Shown here: one piece after another, positions 1 through 8,716 of the stretch
Layout of the letters: each line of letters starts with the position of its first letter
Numbering within the stretch: position 1 is the first letter of the stretch
NCBI GenBank assembly: GCA_021813325.1
Contig: JAKALA010000034.1
Coordinates: 1-41,459 of the forward strand
Reading direction: 5' to 3'
Source: a bacterium
GTDB taxonomy: Bacteria; Verrucomicrobiota; Verrucomicrobiia; Limisphaerales; UBA11358
DNA length: 41,459 nucleotides
Made by a program: the position numbers and the translations under genes
The notes under the pieces: model-generated
Database searches by the model: none
Told to the model about the DNA's origin: nothing
The model's input: the letters and a program-made list of their open reading frames with translations, nothing else

Positions 1-3
1 CCA

Positions 4-51
4 ATCAAAAAAAGAAAAACCACTGTCGGTCTGACATTTTCCTGACAGTGG
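4..51 (-). terminator. Intrinsic terminator downstream of tRNA-Phe
   Basis: On the minus strand an 8 bp stem (CCACTGTC at 51-44 pairing with GACAGTGG at 27-20) is followed by a T-rich run (TTTTTCTTTTTTT, 19-7). This is a standard Rho-independent arrangement and would end the minus-strand transcript that carries tRNA-Phe and possibly aceE. Confidence 0.75.
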
Positions 52-84
52 CTTAAAAATCCTCGAAAAACCCTTTAAATTGAG

Positions 85-160
<76 letters not shown>

Positions 161-219
161 GAACCAGTGGGAGGCGAATAAAACCAAACTTTCGCCCCCA
201 TGACAAGCGTCAAATCAGG

Positions 220-2952
220 TTAAACCAACTGCGGCTGGACCATTTCGGGATCAACGCCCAGATCTTTGATGGCCTGGGCCACGACTTGCCGGTCGATTAA
301 CTTCTTTTCAGCCAAGGCGTAAAGTGTCCCGATGACCGTCGATTCCGCATCCACACCAAAAAAACGGCGCAGCCGTGCCCGCGTGTCGCTCCGGCCAAAA
401 CCGTCCGTGCCGAGTGTAAACAGTCCGCCAGGAACCCATGGCGCGACTTGATCCGGCACCGTGCGGATATTGTCGGATACGGCGATGAACACCCCCTGTT
501 CTTTTTCGAGCAGGGTTTCCATGTAATTCTTCTTCGCGGGTTGCGTCGGGTGCAGCATGTTCCAGCGCTGGGTGCGGATGGCATCGGTGCGCAACAATTT
601 GTAGCTGGTGGCGCTCCAGACATCGGCGCTGACGCCGTGTTTTTCGGCCAGAATGGTTTGGGCCTTCAAGGCGGATTGCATGATCGAGCCGCTGCCAAAG
701 ATTTGGGCTTTGACCTTTTTTCCACCAACGCCGGGCTTAAATTTATACAACCCCTTCACGATGCCTTCTTCCGCACCTTCCGGCATGGCCGGCATGGCGT
801 GGGTTTCGTTGTAAAGCGCGATGTAGTAAAAAATATCTTCGTTTTCAACATACATGCGGCGCAGGCCATCCGAGATGATCACTGCCAGCTCGAATCCGAA
901 AGCCGGATCGTAAGGCAGGCACGTTGGAATGGTGCTGGCGTGCAGCAGACTGTGTCCGTCTTGATGTTGCAAGCCTTCGCCATTCAAAGTCGTGCGGCCG
1001 GATGTGGCTCCCAGCAAAAAGCCTCTGGCCTTGATGTCGCCTGACAACCAAAATAGATCGCCCACCCGTTGCGGGCCGAACATGGAGTAATACGTGTAGA
1101 ACGGAATCATCGGCACGCCGTGCGAGGCATAGCTGGTGCCGGCGGCAATGAACGATGACATGGCGCCCGCTTCACTGATCCCTTCTTCAAGGATTTGTCC
1201 ATCCTTGGTCTCGCGATAATAGAGCAGGGACTTTTTATCCACCGGCTCATATAACTGCCCTTTCAGCGAATAAATGCCGTAGTCCTTGAACAAACCGTCC
1301 ATGCCAAACGTCCGCGCTTCATCGGGAATGATGGGCACGATGTGTTTGCCGACACCTTTGTGACGCAGCAGGGCCGTGATTTGCTTCACGAAAGCGGTGG
1401 TGGTGGATATTTCCGTAACGGAGCCTTTCAAGAAATCCGCCAAATAATCCAGCTTGGGAATGTCCAGACTCGGCGGCTTGACCAGGCGCGATGGCACAAA
1501 TCCGCCCAGCGCTGCGCGGCACTTCAACAGATACTTCGTTTCCTCGCTGTCCGGGGCCGGGCGGAAGAACGGCGTCTCGGCAATCACGTCATCGCTGATC
1601 GGAATGTTGAAACGTTTGCGGAACTCGCGGAGTTCCTTTTCGTTCATCTTCTTTTGCTGGTGCGAAATATTTTTGCCTTCGCCGGCTTCACCCAGACCGT
1701 AGCCTTTGACGGTTTTGGCCAGGATCACCGTCGGCTGGCCTTTGCATTCCATGGCGGCGCTGTAGGCCGCATACATTTTGCGCACGTCATGGCCGCCGCG
1801 CAAAAGTTTGCTGATCTGCTCATCGGTGAGATGACTCACCAGTTCCAGCAGTTCCGGGTATTTGCCGAAGAAATGCTTGCGGGTGTAACTGCCTGGTTCA
1901 ACAACGTATTTTTGGTAATCGCCGTCAACGCATTCTTCCATGCGTTTGAGCAACAAGCCGGATTTGTCACGCTTGAGGAGATCGTCCCAATCGCCGCCCC
2001 AAATCACTTTGATGACGTTCCAGCCCGCGCCCCGGAAAAGGCCTTCCAATTCCTGAATGATCTTGCCGTTGCCGCGCACCGGACCGTCGAGCCGTTGCAG
2101 GTTGCAGTTGATCACCCAAATGATGTTGTCGAGATTTTCCCGCGCCGCCAGCGTGATGGCGCCGAGCGATTCGGGTTCATCGGATTCGCCGTCGCCGAGG
2201 AACGCCCACACTTTGGGTTCGTCTTTCCAAGTCACCAAATTGCGCGCTTGCAGGTAGCGGTTGAACCGCGCCTGATAAAGCGACATGATCGGTCCAAGCC
2301 CCATTGAGACGGTGGGAAATTGCCAGAAATCCGGCATCAAGTAAGGATGCGGATACGACGAAAGCCCGCCGCCTTCGGCCAGTTCCTGCCGAAAGTTTTG
2401 CAGATGTTTTTCATCCAAGCGTCCTTCCATGTAGGCGCGGGCATACATGCCGGGCGCGGCGTGGCCTTGAAAATAGACCTGATCGCCGGGAAACTCGTCA
2501 GTGCGGCCGCGGAAAAAGTGGTTCTGGGCCACTTCGTAAAGCGTGGCGGATGATGCAAACGACGCGATGTGGCCACCGACATTCGTGGTGGAGTTGGCCT
2601 TGACCACCATGGCCATGGCGTTCCAACGCATGATGCTTTTAATCCGGCGCTCCAACGTGCGATCACCCGGATATTCGGGCTGCTGGTCGGGTGGAATCGT
2701 GTTGACGTAGGGCGTGGTCATCCCCGCAGCCGGGCGCGGCGCGGTGCGAAGCTGCACGGCCAGCCTTTCAAGCAATTGTGCTGTGCCTTCAATGCCCTTG
2801 GTTTCCATGGACAATTCCAGAATCGACCGGAAGGAATCGGTCAATTTATCGCTTTTGGCGTCAGTTGAGGCCGTGGTTGAACCGTAAATTTCTTTTTTGA
2901 GTGCTTTCACTTGGTTAATCTCGTTTTGTGACACAAAACAACTCTGGCACAT
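220..2952 (-). CDS. aceE: Pyruvate dehydrogenase E1 component, homodimeric type
   Basis: This is a 910-residue homologue of the proteobacterial-type homodimeric pyruvate dehydrogenase E1 (E. coli AceE is about 890 residues). It uses thiamine diphosphate to decarboxylate pyruvate and acetylate the lipoyl group of the E2 subunit. The ThDP-binding signature runs from GDGESDEPES (Gly253-Asp254-Gly255) to INCNLQRLDGPV. Other family blocks are visible: NTIPPDQQPEYPGD, SSYPHPYLMPDFWQFPTVSMGLGP, DEARTFGMDGLF and LGTDGFGRSDTR near the C-terminus. ATG at 2952 was chosen because the open frame further upstream overlaps the divergent lipoate ligase gene and is unlike the family. E2 and E3 genes are not in the window. 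The 48 bp gap to the divergent lipoate ligase start suggests shared regulatory DNA, which fits because E2 needs lipoate. Confidence 0.95.
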   Translation of the reverse strand: MCQSCFVSQNEINQVKALKKEIYGSTTASTDAKSDKLTDSFRSILELSMETKGIEGTAQLLERLAVQLRTAPRPAAGMTTPYVNTIPPDQQPEYPGDRTLERRIKSIMRWNAMAMVVKANSTTNVGGHIASFASSATLYEVAQNHFFRGRTDEFPGDQVYFQGHAAPGMYARAYMEGRLDEKHLQNFRQELAEGGGLSSYPHPYLMPDFWQFPTVSMGLGPIMSLYQARFNRYLQARNLVTWKDEPKVWAFLGDGESDEPESLGAITLAARENLDNIIWVINCNLQRLDGPVRGNGKIIQELEGLFRGAGWNVIKVIWGGDWDDLLKRDKSGLLLKRMEECVDGDYQKYVVEPGSYTRKHFFGKYPELLELVSHLTDEQISKLLRGGHDVRKMYAAYSAAMECKGQPTVILAKTVKGYGLGEAGEGKNISHQQKKMNEKELREFRKRFNIPISDDVIAETPFFRPAPDSEETKYLLKCRAALGGFVPSRLVKPPSLDIPKLDYLADFLKGSVTEISTTTAFVKQITALLRHKGVGKHIVPIIPDEARTFGMDGLFKDYGIYSLKGQLYEPVDKKSLLYYRETKDGQILEEGISEAGAMSSFIAAGTSYASHGVPMIPFYTYYSMFGPQRVGDLFWLSGDIKARGFLLGATSGRTTLNGEGLQHQDGHSLLHASTIPTCLPYDPAFGFELAVIISDGLRRMYVENEDIFYYIALYNETHAMPAMPEGAEEGIVKGLYKFKPGVGGKKVKAQIFGSGSIMQSALKAQTILAEKHGVSADVWSATSYKLLRTDAIRTQRWNMLHPTQPAKKNYMETLLEKEQGVFIAVSDNIRTVPDQVAPWVPGGLFTLGTDGFGRSDTRARLRRFFGVDAESTVIGTLYALAEKKLIDRQVVAQAIKDLGVDPEMVQPQLV

Positions 2953-3000
2953 TAAACCGAATTTGTCTCCGTTTCGCCAGTTAAATCCAAACCACAAGAA

Positions 3001-3723
3001 ATGCATAGTCTCCAACTGCCGCCGCTTTCCGCCGCAGAAAATCTCGCTGCCGATGAGCTGATTTTGGATCACTGTGAGGCGGGCTTGGCGGGCGAAACCC
3101 TGCTGTTCTGGGAGCCGTGTGAAACTTTCGTGGTGGTGGGCTATGCCAACCAGGTGGCCAAGGAAGTAAACGTCGCAGCTTGTGCGGTTCGTGATGTTCC
3201 CATTTTCCGCCGCTGCTCCGGCGGTGGCACGGTGGTGCAAATGCCGGGTGGATTAAACTACAGCCTGATTCTGCCAATTTCGGAAACTGGTCCGACGCGT
3301 AATATTTCAGCCGCAAACCAGTTCATCATGGAGCGCAACCGGCAGGCCATTTCAAATTTGTTGCCCCACGCTCAAATTTCCGTTCGCGGCCACACTGATC
3401 TATGTCTGGGCAACCTCAAGTTCGCCGGGAATTCGCAACGGCGCCGGAAGAATTTCCTGTTGTTTCACGGCACGCTTTTGCTGAATTGCGATCTGGCGCT
3501 CATTACCGAACTGCTGCAGATGCCGTCGATGCAGCCGGATTATCGGGAAGACCGCGCGCACGCCGAATTTGTAACCAATTTGAAGTTGCCATTTGAAGCG
3601 GTGCGGGATGCGTTGATCAAAGAATGGAGAGCTCAGGTTTCACCTGATCATGCCCCGCTCGAAGATGTAAAAAAACTCGCGCGGGAAAAATATTCAACGC
3701 GCGAGTGGAATTTTAAATTTTGA
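3001..3723 (+). CDS. Lipoate-protein ligase A family protein
   Basis: A 240-residue protein of the biotin/lipoate A/B protein ligase fold (LplA family), which attaches lipoate or an octanoyl group to target lysines. Visible motifs are RRCSGGGTVVQMPGGLNYS (the RRxSGGGxVxH/Q loop, about residues 70-88), GNLKFAGNSQRRRKNFLLFHGTLLL (the lysine motif and HGTLL, about residues 137-161) and a C-terminal helical tail. It is divergent from aceE, whose partner E2 is a lipoate acceptor, and the window also holds gcvH and lipA. LplA-type ligase and LipM-type octanoyltransferase cannot be separated by reading alone. Its last 50 bp contain a terminator that serves the opposite strand. Confidence 0.85.
   Translation: MHSLQLPPLSAAENLAADELILDHCEAGLAGETLLFWEPCETFVVVGYANQVAKEVNVAACAVRDVPIFRRCSGGGTVVQMPGGLNYSLILPISETGPTRNISAANQFIMERNRQAISNLLPHAQISVRGHTDLCLGNLKFAGNSQRRRKNFLLFHGTLLLNCDLALITELLQMPSMQPDYREDRAHAEFVTNLKLPFEAVRDALIKEWRAQVSPDHAPLEDVKKLAREKYSTREWNFKF
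3668..3706 (-). terminator. Minus-strand intrinsic terminator embedded in the lipoate ligase 3' coding end
   Basis: A perfect 9 bp inverted repeat (ACTCGCGCG at 3675-3683 and CGCGCGAGT at 3698-3706) has a 14 nt loop. Read on the minus strand the stem is followed by TTTTTTT (3675-3669). The fumarate hydratase gene on the minus strand ends at 3748, so its transcript would stop here, inside the 3' end of the convergent gene. Confidence 0.75.
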
Positions 3724-3747
3724 CGAAACAGCGACGTTTTGGCGTGT

Positions 3748-4323
3748 TCACAACCTTTCCGCCAGTGCCGCCTGACTTTCAGCAAGAACCTTTTCGTGCA
3801 GTGAATTGCCGTGGGCGTCAATGGTAACGACCGCCGGAAAATTAACCACATCCAGTTCCCAGATGGCTTCGGGCGAACCGAACTCATCTTTAAAATAGAC
3901 GTTGCGAACTTTTTTGATGCTCTCCGCCAGAACCTGCGCGGCCCCGCCGATCGCGTGCAGATAGACGCATCCGTATTCCTTGCAGGCGGCCTGGGTTTTG
4001 GCGCCCATGCCGCCTTTGCCGATGACCCCGCGCAGACCGAAATCGCGAATGATCTGCCATTGATAGGGCTCTTCGCGAATGGAAGTCGTGGGGCCGGCGG
4101 CATTGCAGGTGTAAGTGCCGTCCGCTTGGGGCATCATCACCGGGCCGCAATGATAAATGATGCCATCTTTGAAACTCACTCCCGGCGGCAATTTGCCACC
4201 GTCATGCAGATATTTGTGGACGGCGTCCCGCCCGGTGAACACCACGCCGGAAATCAAAACTTCATCGCCAACTTTGAGCGCGCGAATTTGTTCCTCGGAA
4301 AACGGAAAGGTCAGTTTTGTCAT
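3748..4323 (-). CDS. Class I fumarate hydratase / tartrate dehydratase beta subunit
   Basis: A 191-residue protein covering the C-terminal (beta) region of class I iron-sulfur hydro-lyases such as fumarase and L(+)-tartrate dehydratase. Family blocks are GDEVLISGVVFTGRDAVHKYL near residue 20, IYHCGPVM, NAAGPTTSIREEP, GVIGKGGMGAKT and WELDVVNFPAVVTIDAHGNSL. The alpha region that carries the [4Fe-4S] cluster is not encoded next to it: upstream is recN and downstream a terminator. Two-subunit fumarases normally have adjacent genes, so the partner is either unlinked or lost. ATG at 4323 is preferred to the in-frame TTG at 4332. Reversible hydration of fumarate to malate is the likeliest reaction, but the substrate cannot be fixed from this subunit. 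Confidence 0.88.
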   Translation of the reverse strand: MTKLTFPFSEEQIRALKVGDEVLISGVVFTGRDAVHKYLHDGGKLPPGVSFKDGIIYHCGPVMMPQADGTYTCNAAGPTTSIREEPYQWQIIRDFGLRGVIGKGGMGAKTQAACKEYGCVYLHAIGGAAQVLAESIKKVRNVYFKDEFGSPEAIWELDVVNFPAVVTIDAHGNSLHEKVLAESQAALAERL

Positions 4324-4380
4324 AAACGTCAAAGATATGCCTCACAGTCGCACCAACGTCCGCCTGGGAAAAGCCAAAAA

Positions 4381-6036
4381 TCACTTCAACAGTGCTTCGG
4401 CGTGTTTGCGGGCGGCATCAGATTGCCCCCCCAACATCCGGGCCAGTTCGCTGACACGCGACTTTTTATCCAGCAATGTGATATCGGAAATCGTCCGGCC
4501 ATTTTTGACCTGCTTGCTGACGAGGTAATGCGCGTCTGCCGCCGCCGCCACTTGCGGTAAATGGGTGATGCAAAACACCTGCCGCTTGGCGGCGATTTGT
4601 TTCATCTTCTCGCCGACGGCATTGGCCGTTTCGCCGCCGACATTGGCGTCCACTTCATCGAACACCAGAACCGGGATTTCGTCTGCCGCCGCCAGCACAG
4701 TTTTCAAAGCCAACATGACGCGTGCCATTTCGCCGGATGAAGCAATCGCGCGAAGCGCTTTGGCTGGCTCACCCGGATTGGGTGCAAACTGGAATTCAAT
4801 TTCGTCCAAACCGGTCGCACCAACTTCGTGAACTGCTGAAACCGTCACATCGAATTTGCTTTGTTTGAAACCTAAATCTTCAAGTTGTTTGCTCACGGAT
4901 TTGGCGAGCTGAGGGATGACTTTTTTCCGGGCGGCGGATAATTTTTTTCCGGCGGCAGAAATGTCGGCGTCCAGTTTGTCGAGCGCGGCATTCAAGCGGG
5001 CAAGTTCCGCATCGCGACTTTCCAATGATTGCAGTTTCGCCTTGGCTTCTTCGCCGAATGCCAGCACTTCTGCCAGCGTCGCGCCATATTTGCGTTTGAG
5101 CGAATGGATCAAATTGAGCCGTTCTTCCAATTCCGCCAGTCGTTCCGGGTTCACGTCCACCTTGTCGGCATAGCGCGAAAGTTCCATCTGCAAATCACGC
5201 AGCGTTTCGCCGGCTTGCGCGTGCAATTCGACCAGTTTGGTGGCGCTGCCATCCACCCGCTGTAGCTCGGTCAAAACTCGTCCGATGGCGCCCGCCTGCG
5301 AAAGGAGCGAATTTTCGTTTTCACTCAAGGCGTCCAATGCGGTCCGGCTCAATTGCAGCAGTTTGGCGGCGTTGCTGGCACGATGATATTCCTCTTCCAC
5401 CGATTGCTCCTCGTCCGCGCGCAATCGGGCGGCGGTAATTTCCTGAACTTGAAAACGCAGCAAATCCAACTGCTGGGCGTAAGTTTTTTCATCCACGATC
5501 AACGCGGATTTTTCCTCGGCCAGCCGGGCGCGACGGCGAACCAATTCGCCGAAGGCATTACGCTCATTTTCCAGGCCGCCAAAGGCGTCCAAAATAGCCA
5601 GTTGCTTCCCGGCATGAAGCAACGATTGGTGATCGTGCGGGCCGTGCATATCCACCAGCCATTCTCCCATGGTGCCCAGCGTGGCCAGCGTGGTCGGCGA
5701 GCCGTTGATAAACTGGCGATTGGTGCCGGCGCTGGTGAACGTGCGTTTGAGCACGAGCTGATGGTCTTCGCACGGTTCCACGCCGTTTTCTTCGAGAAAA
5801 ATTTTTATCGGGGCGCGTAGTTTTCGGACGTCAAAGGCGGCTTCCACCGAGCAGCTTTCCTCGCCGCTACGGATCAGCGTGCGATCAGCGCGTTCGCCGA
5901 GCACGAGATTTAGCGCGCCGATAATGATGGATTTGCCGGCGCCGGTTTCGCCCGTGATCACGTTGCAGCCCGGCTGCAACTCCAGCGTCAGGTCGCTTAC
6001 GAGAGCAAGGTTTTTGATGCGCAACGTCGTCAACAT
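4381..6036 (-). CDS. recN: DNA repair protein RecN
   Basis: A 551-residue SMC-like ATPase, the usual length for RecN, which acts in double-strand break repair by holding DNA ends. The Walker A motif GETGAGKS is at residues 29-36. A long helical, coiled-coil region follows (about residues 160-360, rich in Glu, Lys, Leu and Ala). The C-terminal half-site has SSGEMARVMLALK (ABC signature), VLVFDEVDANVGGETANAVGEKM (Walker B) and CITHLPQVAAAADAHYLV. The frame stays open upstream of 6036 into the Nfn large subunit gene, but that extension is arginine-rich shadow translation, and the start MLTTLRIKNLALV matches the family. The fumarate hydratase beta gene lies 57 bp downstream on the same strand. 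Confidence 0.95.
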   Translation of the reverse strand: MLTTLRIKNLALVSDLTLELQPGCNVITGETGAGKSIIIGALNLVLGERADRTLIRSGEESCSVEAAFDVRKLRAPIKIFLEENGVEPCEDHQLVLKRTFTSAGTNRQFINGSPTTLATLGTMGEWLVDMHGPHDHQSLLHAGKQLAILDAFGGLENERNAFGELVRRRARLAEEKSALIVDEKTYAQQLDLLRFQVQEITAARLRADEEQSVEEEYHRASNAAKLLQLSRTALDALSENENSLLSQAGAIGRVLTELQRVDGSATKLVELHAQAGETLRDLQMELSRYADKVDVNPERLAELEERLNLIHSLKRKYGATLAEVLAFGEEAKAKLQSLESRDAELARLNAALDKLDADISAAGKKLSAARKKVIPQLAKSVSKQLEDLGFKQSKFDVTVSAVHEVGATGLDEIEFQFAPNPGEPAKALRAIASSGEMARVMLALKTVLAAADEIPVLVFDEVDANVGGETANAVGEKMKQIAAKRQVFCITHLPQVAAAADAHYLVSKQVKNGRTISDITLLDKKSRVSELARMLGGQSDAARKHAEALLK

Positions 6037-6182
6037 GGTCGGATTCGTGCGCGCTGAATTTGGCGGTTCGCCGGCGTTTCGGCAAAAAGAAAATGAACGA
6101 TCCCGCCAGCAAGGTTGGAGTAAGCGTGACTCACGGTGTGAATCGGCAACAAAATTTGGCATTGTTATCTGCTCGTCACCCA

Positions 6183-6218
6183 AAGAAAAAAAAGCCGCGA
6201 AGTTGCGCTTCGCGGCTT
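6183..6218 (-). terminator. Intrinsic terminator after the Nfn/GltD-like gene
   Basis: An 11 bp perfect stem (AAGCCGCGAAG at 6192-6202, CTTCGCGGCTT at 6208-6218) has a 5 nt loop. Read on the minus strand it is followed by an uninterrupted T run. It lies about 22 bp past the stop of the minus-strand gene at 6240 and separates that operon from recN. Confidence 0.9.
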
Positions 6219-6239
6219 GGGTGAATTGCAAAATATCGG

Positions 6240-7664
6240 TTACGCCGTGACAGCCGCGGTCTTGGAAAGATAACTGTGCATGGCTTGCGCCGCTTTCTTG
6301 CCGTCGCCCATGGCGAGGATGACGGTTGCGGCGCCGCGCACAATGTCGCCGCCCGCGAACACGCCAGGAATGCTGGTGGCCCCGTTTTCGTCGGCGACAA
6401 TGTTGCCCCATTTGTTCAGTTTCAGGTCCGGGCAGGTGGCGGTCAGCAGCGGATTTGCCTTGGTGCCGATCGCAACCACGACGGTGTCGCAATCCAAAAT
6501 GAATTCGGAACCCGGAATCGGTTCGGGGCGACGGCGACCGGAGCTGTCGGGTTCGCCGAGTTTCATTTTCTGGCATTTCATGCCGGTCACCCAGCGCTTG
6601 TCATTCCCCACGACTTCCAGCGGAGCGGTGAGGAATTCAAAACGCACACCTTCCTGCTCGGCGTGATGCACTTCCTCGGCGCGGGCCGGCAGTTCATCAT
6701 GAGTGCGGCGATAAACAATCATGGCCTCCTCCGCGCCCAGGCGTTTGGCGGTGCGGACGGCATCCATGGCCACATTGCCGCCGCCCACGACGGCCACGCG
6801 TTTGCCCTGCAGCACGGGCGTGTCGGAACGGGGGAACTCATACGCCGCCATCAAATTGATGCGGGTGAGGTATTCATTGGCCGAGTAAACACCCTTGAAG
6901 TTTTCGCCGGGCACGTTCATGAACACCGGCAAGCCGGCGCCATTGGCAATGAAGATGGCGTCAAAATTCTGCTGCAATTCAGGAATGGTGTAGGTGCGGC
7001 CAATGACGACGTTGCACTCAATTTTTACGCCGGCTTCTTCGAGGCGTTCGACTTCCTGCGCCACGATTTTCTTGGGCAGGCGGAATTCCGGGATGCCATA
7101 GACCAACACGCCGCCGGGTTTATGCAACGCTTCGTAAATCGTGACGGCGTGGCCGTGCTTGGCCAGTTCGCCGGCGGCAGTAAGACCAGCGGGACCGGAA
7201 CCAACGATGGCCACTTTTTTGCCGCTCGGCTGGGGCTTGTTTTGTGGCAATTGATCGCGGTGTTCCCGCGCCCAATCCGCCACGTAACGTTCCAAATAAC
7301 CCACGCCGACGGGCAAGCCTTTGGCCGCGCGCACACATTCGGCTTCGCACTGGGTTTCTTGCGGACAGACGCGCCCGGTGACGGCGGGTAGCGCATTGTC
7401 GCAGAGCAGGCTTTGCGCGGCTTCCGCGATTTTTCCATTGCTCAACAGGTCGAGAAATTGGGGAATGTTCACGCCGACCGGACACCCCTTGGCGCAACGC
7501 GGATCTTTGCATTGCAGACAGCGGTCGGCTTCCAGCAGCGCCAGCCGTTCGGGGAAACCGAGGTTGACTTCGAGGAAATTGTGCGAGCGCTCGGTGGCAT
7601 TTTGCTCCGGCATGGCTTGCCGGGTGATCTGCATCCGTTCTTTGGCGGTAATTCTGGGTGGCAT
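6240..7664 (-). CDS. NADPH-binding flavoprotein subunit, NfnB/SudA/GltD-like
   Basis: A 474-residue pyridine nucleotide-disulfide oxidoreductase of the type often annotated as glutamate synthase (NADPH) homotetrameric or small subunit. The N-terminus binds two [4Fe-4S] clusters (C49, C52, C57 and C61 in CLQCKDPRCAKGCPVG; a second set in CPQETQCEAECVRAA). An FAD Rossmann motif, VAIVGSGPAGLTAAGELAKH, is near residue 145 and an NADPH motif, VAVVGGGNVAMDAV, near residue 285. GVFAGGDIVRGAATVILAMGDGKKAA is the C-terminal FAD block. Its start nearly abuts the stop of the upstream ferredoxin reductase-like gene, so the two are translationally linked. That pairing is typical of NADH-dependent ferredoxin:NADP+ oxidoreductase (NfnAB) or sulfide dehydrogenase (SudAB), not of glutamate synthase, whose large subunit is absent here. 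Confidence 0.88.
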   Translation of the reverse strand: MPPRITAKERMQITRQAMPEQNATERSHNFLEVNLGFPERLALLEADRCLQCKDPRCAKGCPVGVNIPQFLDLLSNGKIAEAAQSLLCDNALPAVTGRVCPQETQCEAECVRAAKGLPVGVGYLERYVADWAREHRDQLPQNKPQPSGKKVAIVGSGPAGLTAAGELAKHGHAVTIYEALHKPGGVLVYGIPEFRLPKKIVAQEVERLEEAGVKIECNVVIGRTYTIPELQQNFDAIFIANGAGLPVFMNVPGENFKGVYSANEYLTRINLMAAYEFPRSDTPVLQGKRVAVVGGGNVAMDAVRTAKRLGAEEAMIVYRRTHDELPARAEEVHHAEQEGVRFEFLTAPLEVVGNDKRWVTGMKCQKMKLGEPDSSGRRRPEPIPGSEFILDCDTVVVAIGTKANPLLTATCPDLKLNKWGNIVADENGATSIPGVFAGGDIVRGAATVILAMGDGKKAAQAMHSYLSKTAAVTA

Positions 7665-7665
7665 A

Positions 7666-8523
7666 TCAGGCTTTGGCTTGAGCGGATAACTGTTTCTCGA
7701 TGCGGCAGTTTTCGGAGGCGCAGGCGAGGGATTTTTGTTCGAATTCGCGATAAGTCGCGAGCCGGTCCTGCAATTCGTCGAAATTGACCAGATGACCGTC
7801 GAATTCCGGACCGTCCACGCAGGCAAACTTGATTTCGTTGCCCAACGAAACCCGGCAGCCGCCGCACATGCCCGTGCCGTCAATCATCACTGGATTCAGG
7901 GAAACGATCGTATGCACGCCGAAGGTTTTCGTGAGGTTGGCCACCGCGCGCATCATCGGCACCGGGCCGACGGCGTAAACGATGTCCACCTTGTCGTTGG
8001 CCAAAATTTCCTTGGCCGCGTCGGTCACGAATCCTTTGCGGCCATAGCTGCCGTCATCCGTGCAAACGACCACCTGGCCGTAACGCTTCAGTTCCGGTTC
8101 AAAAATCACCCATTCTTTGGAGCGTCCGCCGATCACGCTCGTCACTCGCACGCCGCGTTGCTGCAGGCTTTGCGCGATGGGATGCACTACCGCCGTGCCA
8201 ACGCCGCCGCCAATGCACAGGGCGTGCCCGGACTCGATCATCTCGGTCGGATGCCCCAGCGGCCCGGCGACGTCGCGAATCGCATCGCCGACGTTCAAAG
8301 CCACCAGCTCATTGGTGCTTTTGCCGACGGCTTGGATGACCAGCGTGATGGTGCCGGTTTCGGGGTTGGAATCAGCGACCGTGAGCGGGATGCGCTCGGA
8401 ATTCTCCGCGAGGTGGACGATGGCAAATTGCCCTGCCTGCCGGATCTGGGCGATGCGCGGCGCTTGAACGTCCAACCGTGTGACGTTCGGACTCAAAGTT
8501 TGTTTGGCCAGGATACGATGCAT
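7666..8523 (-). CDS. FAD/NAD-binding [2Fe-2S] subunit, NfnA/SudB-like
   Basis: A 285-residue ferredoxin-NADP reductase-fold protein. The N-terminal FAD barrel has the ERIPLTVAD block, the nucleotide domain starts at ALCIGGGVGTAVVHPIAQSL, and the C-terminal [2Fe-2S] site shows C220, C223 and C235 in MCGGCRVSLGNEIKFACVDG, with Asp215 at the position that ligates the cluster in Nfn proteins. ATG at 8523 (MHRILAKQTLSPNV) matches the family start; an in-frame ATG at 8544 would add seven residues. The gene leads a two-gene operon with the GltD-like subunit. In Nfn the pair bifurcates electrons between NADPH, NAD+ and ferredoxin; a sulfide/polysulfide role is the alternative. Confidence 0.87.
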   Translation of the reverse strand: MHRILAKQTLSPNVTRLDVQAPRIAQIRQAGQFAIVHLAENSERIPLTVADSNPETGTITLVIQAVGKSTNELVALNVGDAIRDVAGPLGHPTEMIESGHALCIGGGVGTAVVHPIAQSLQQRGVRVTSVIGGRSKEWVIFEPELKRYGQVVVCTDDGSYGRKGFVTDAAKEILANDKVDIVYAVGPVPMMRAVANLTKTFGVHTIVSLNPVMIDGTGMCGGCRVSLGNEIKFACVDGPEFDGHLVNFDELQDRLATYREFEQKSLACASENCRIEKQLSAQAKA

Positions 8524-8716
8524 TGGTGACAGAAAATAACCCATCAGCGGCTTACGGCTGTTCGGGAATTGCCCAATGCTTGGCATATTTTGACTTGGCA
8601 AAAGGCTTGGGGAGAAACTCTGTGAAAATCGGGAAAAAGGCGGAATGTATTTTCTCGTTTTGTGCGATTTTTCCGGCCGTTGAGAAAGGTGCTTTTGTTT
8701 TGCTGGGGCTTGTTCC

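Noticed and set aside
4381-6576. Extension of recN to a 731-residue protein
   Set aside because: The extra 180 residues overlap another gene out of frame and a terminator; RecN normally starts at MLTTLRIKNL.
6276-7391. A 371-codon open frame opposite the Nfn large subunit gene
   Set aside because: It mirrors a gene with clear cofactor motifs and has only low-complexity composition.
6240-7664. Annotation as glutamate synthase small subunit
   Set aside because: There is no large subunit nearby, and the gene is coupled to an FNR-like [2Fe-2S] partner, which fits Nfn/Sud better.
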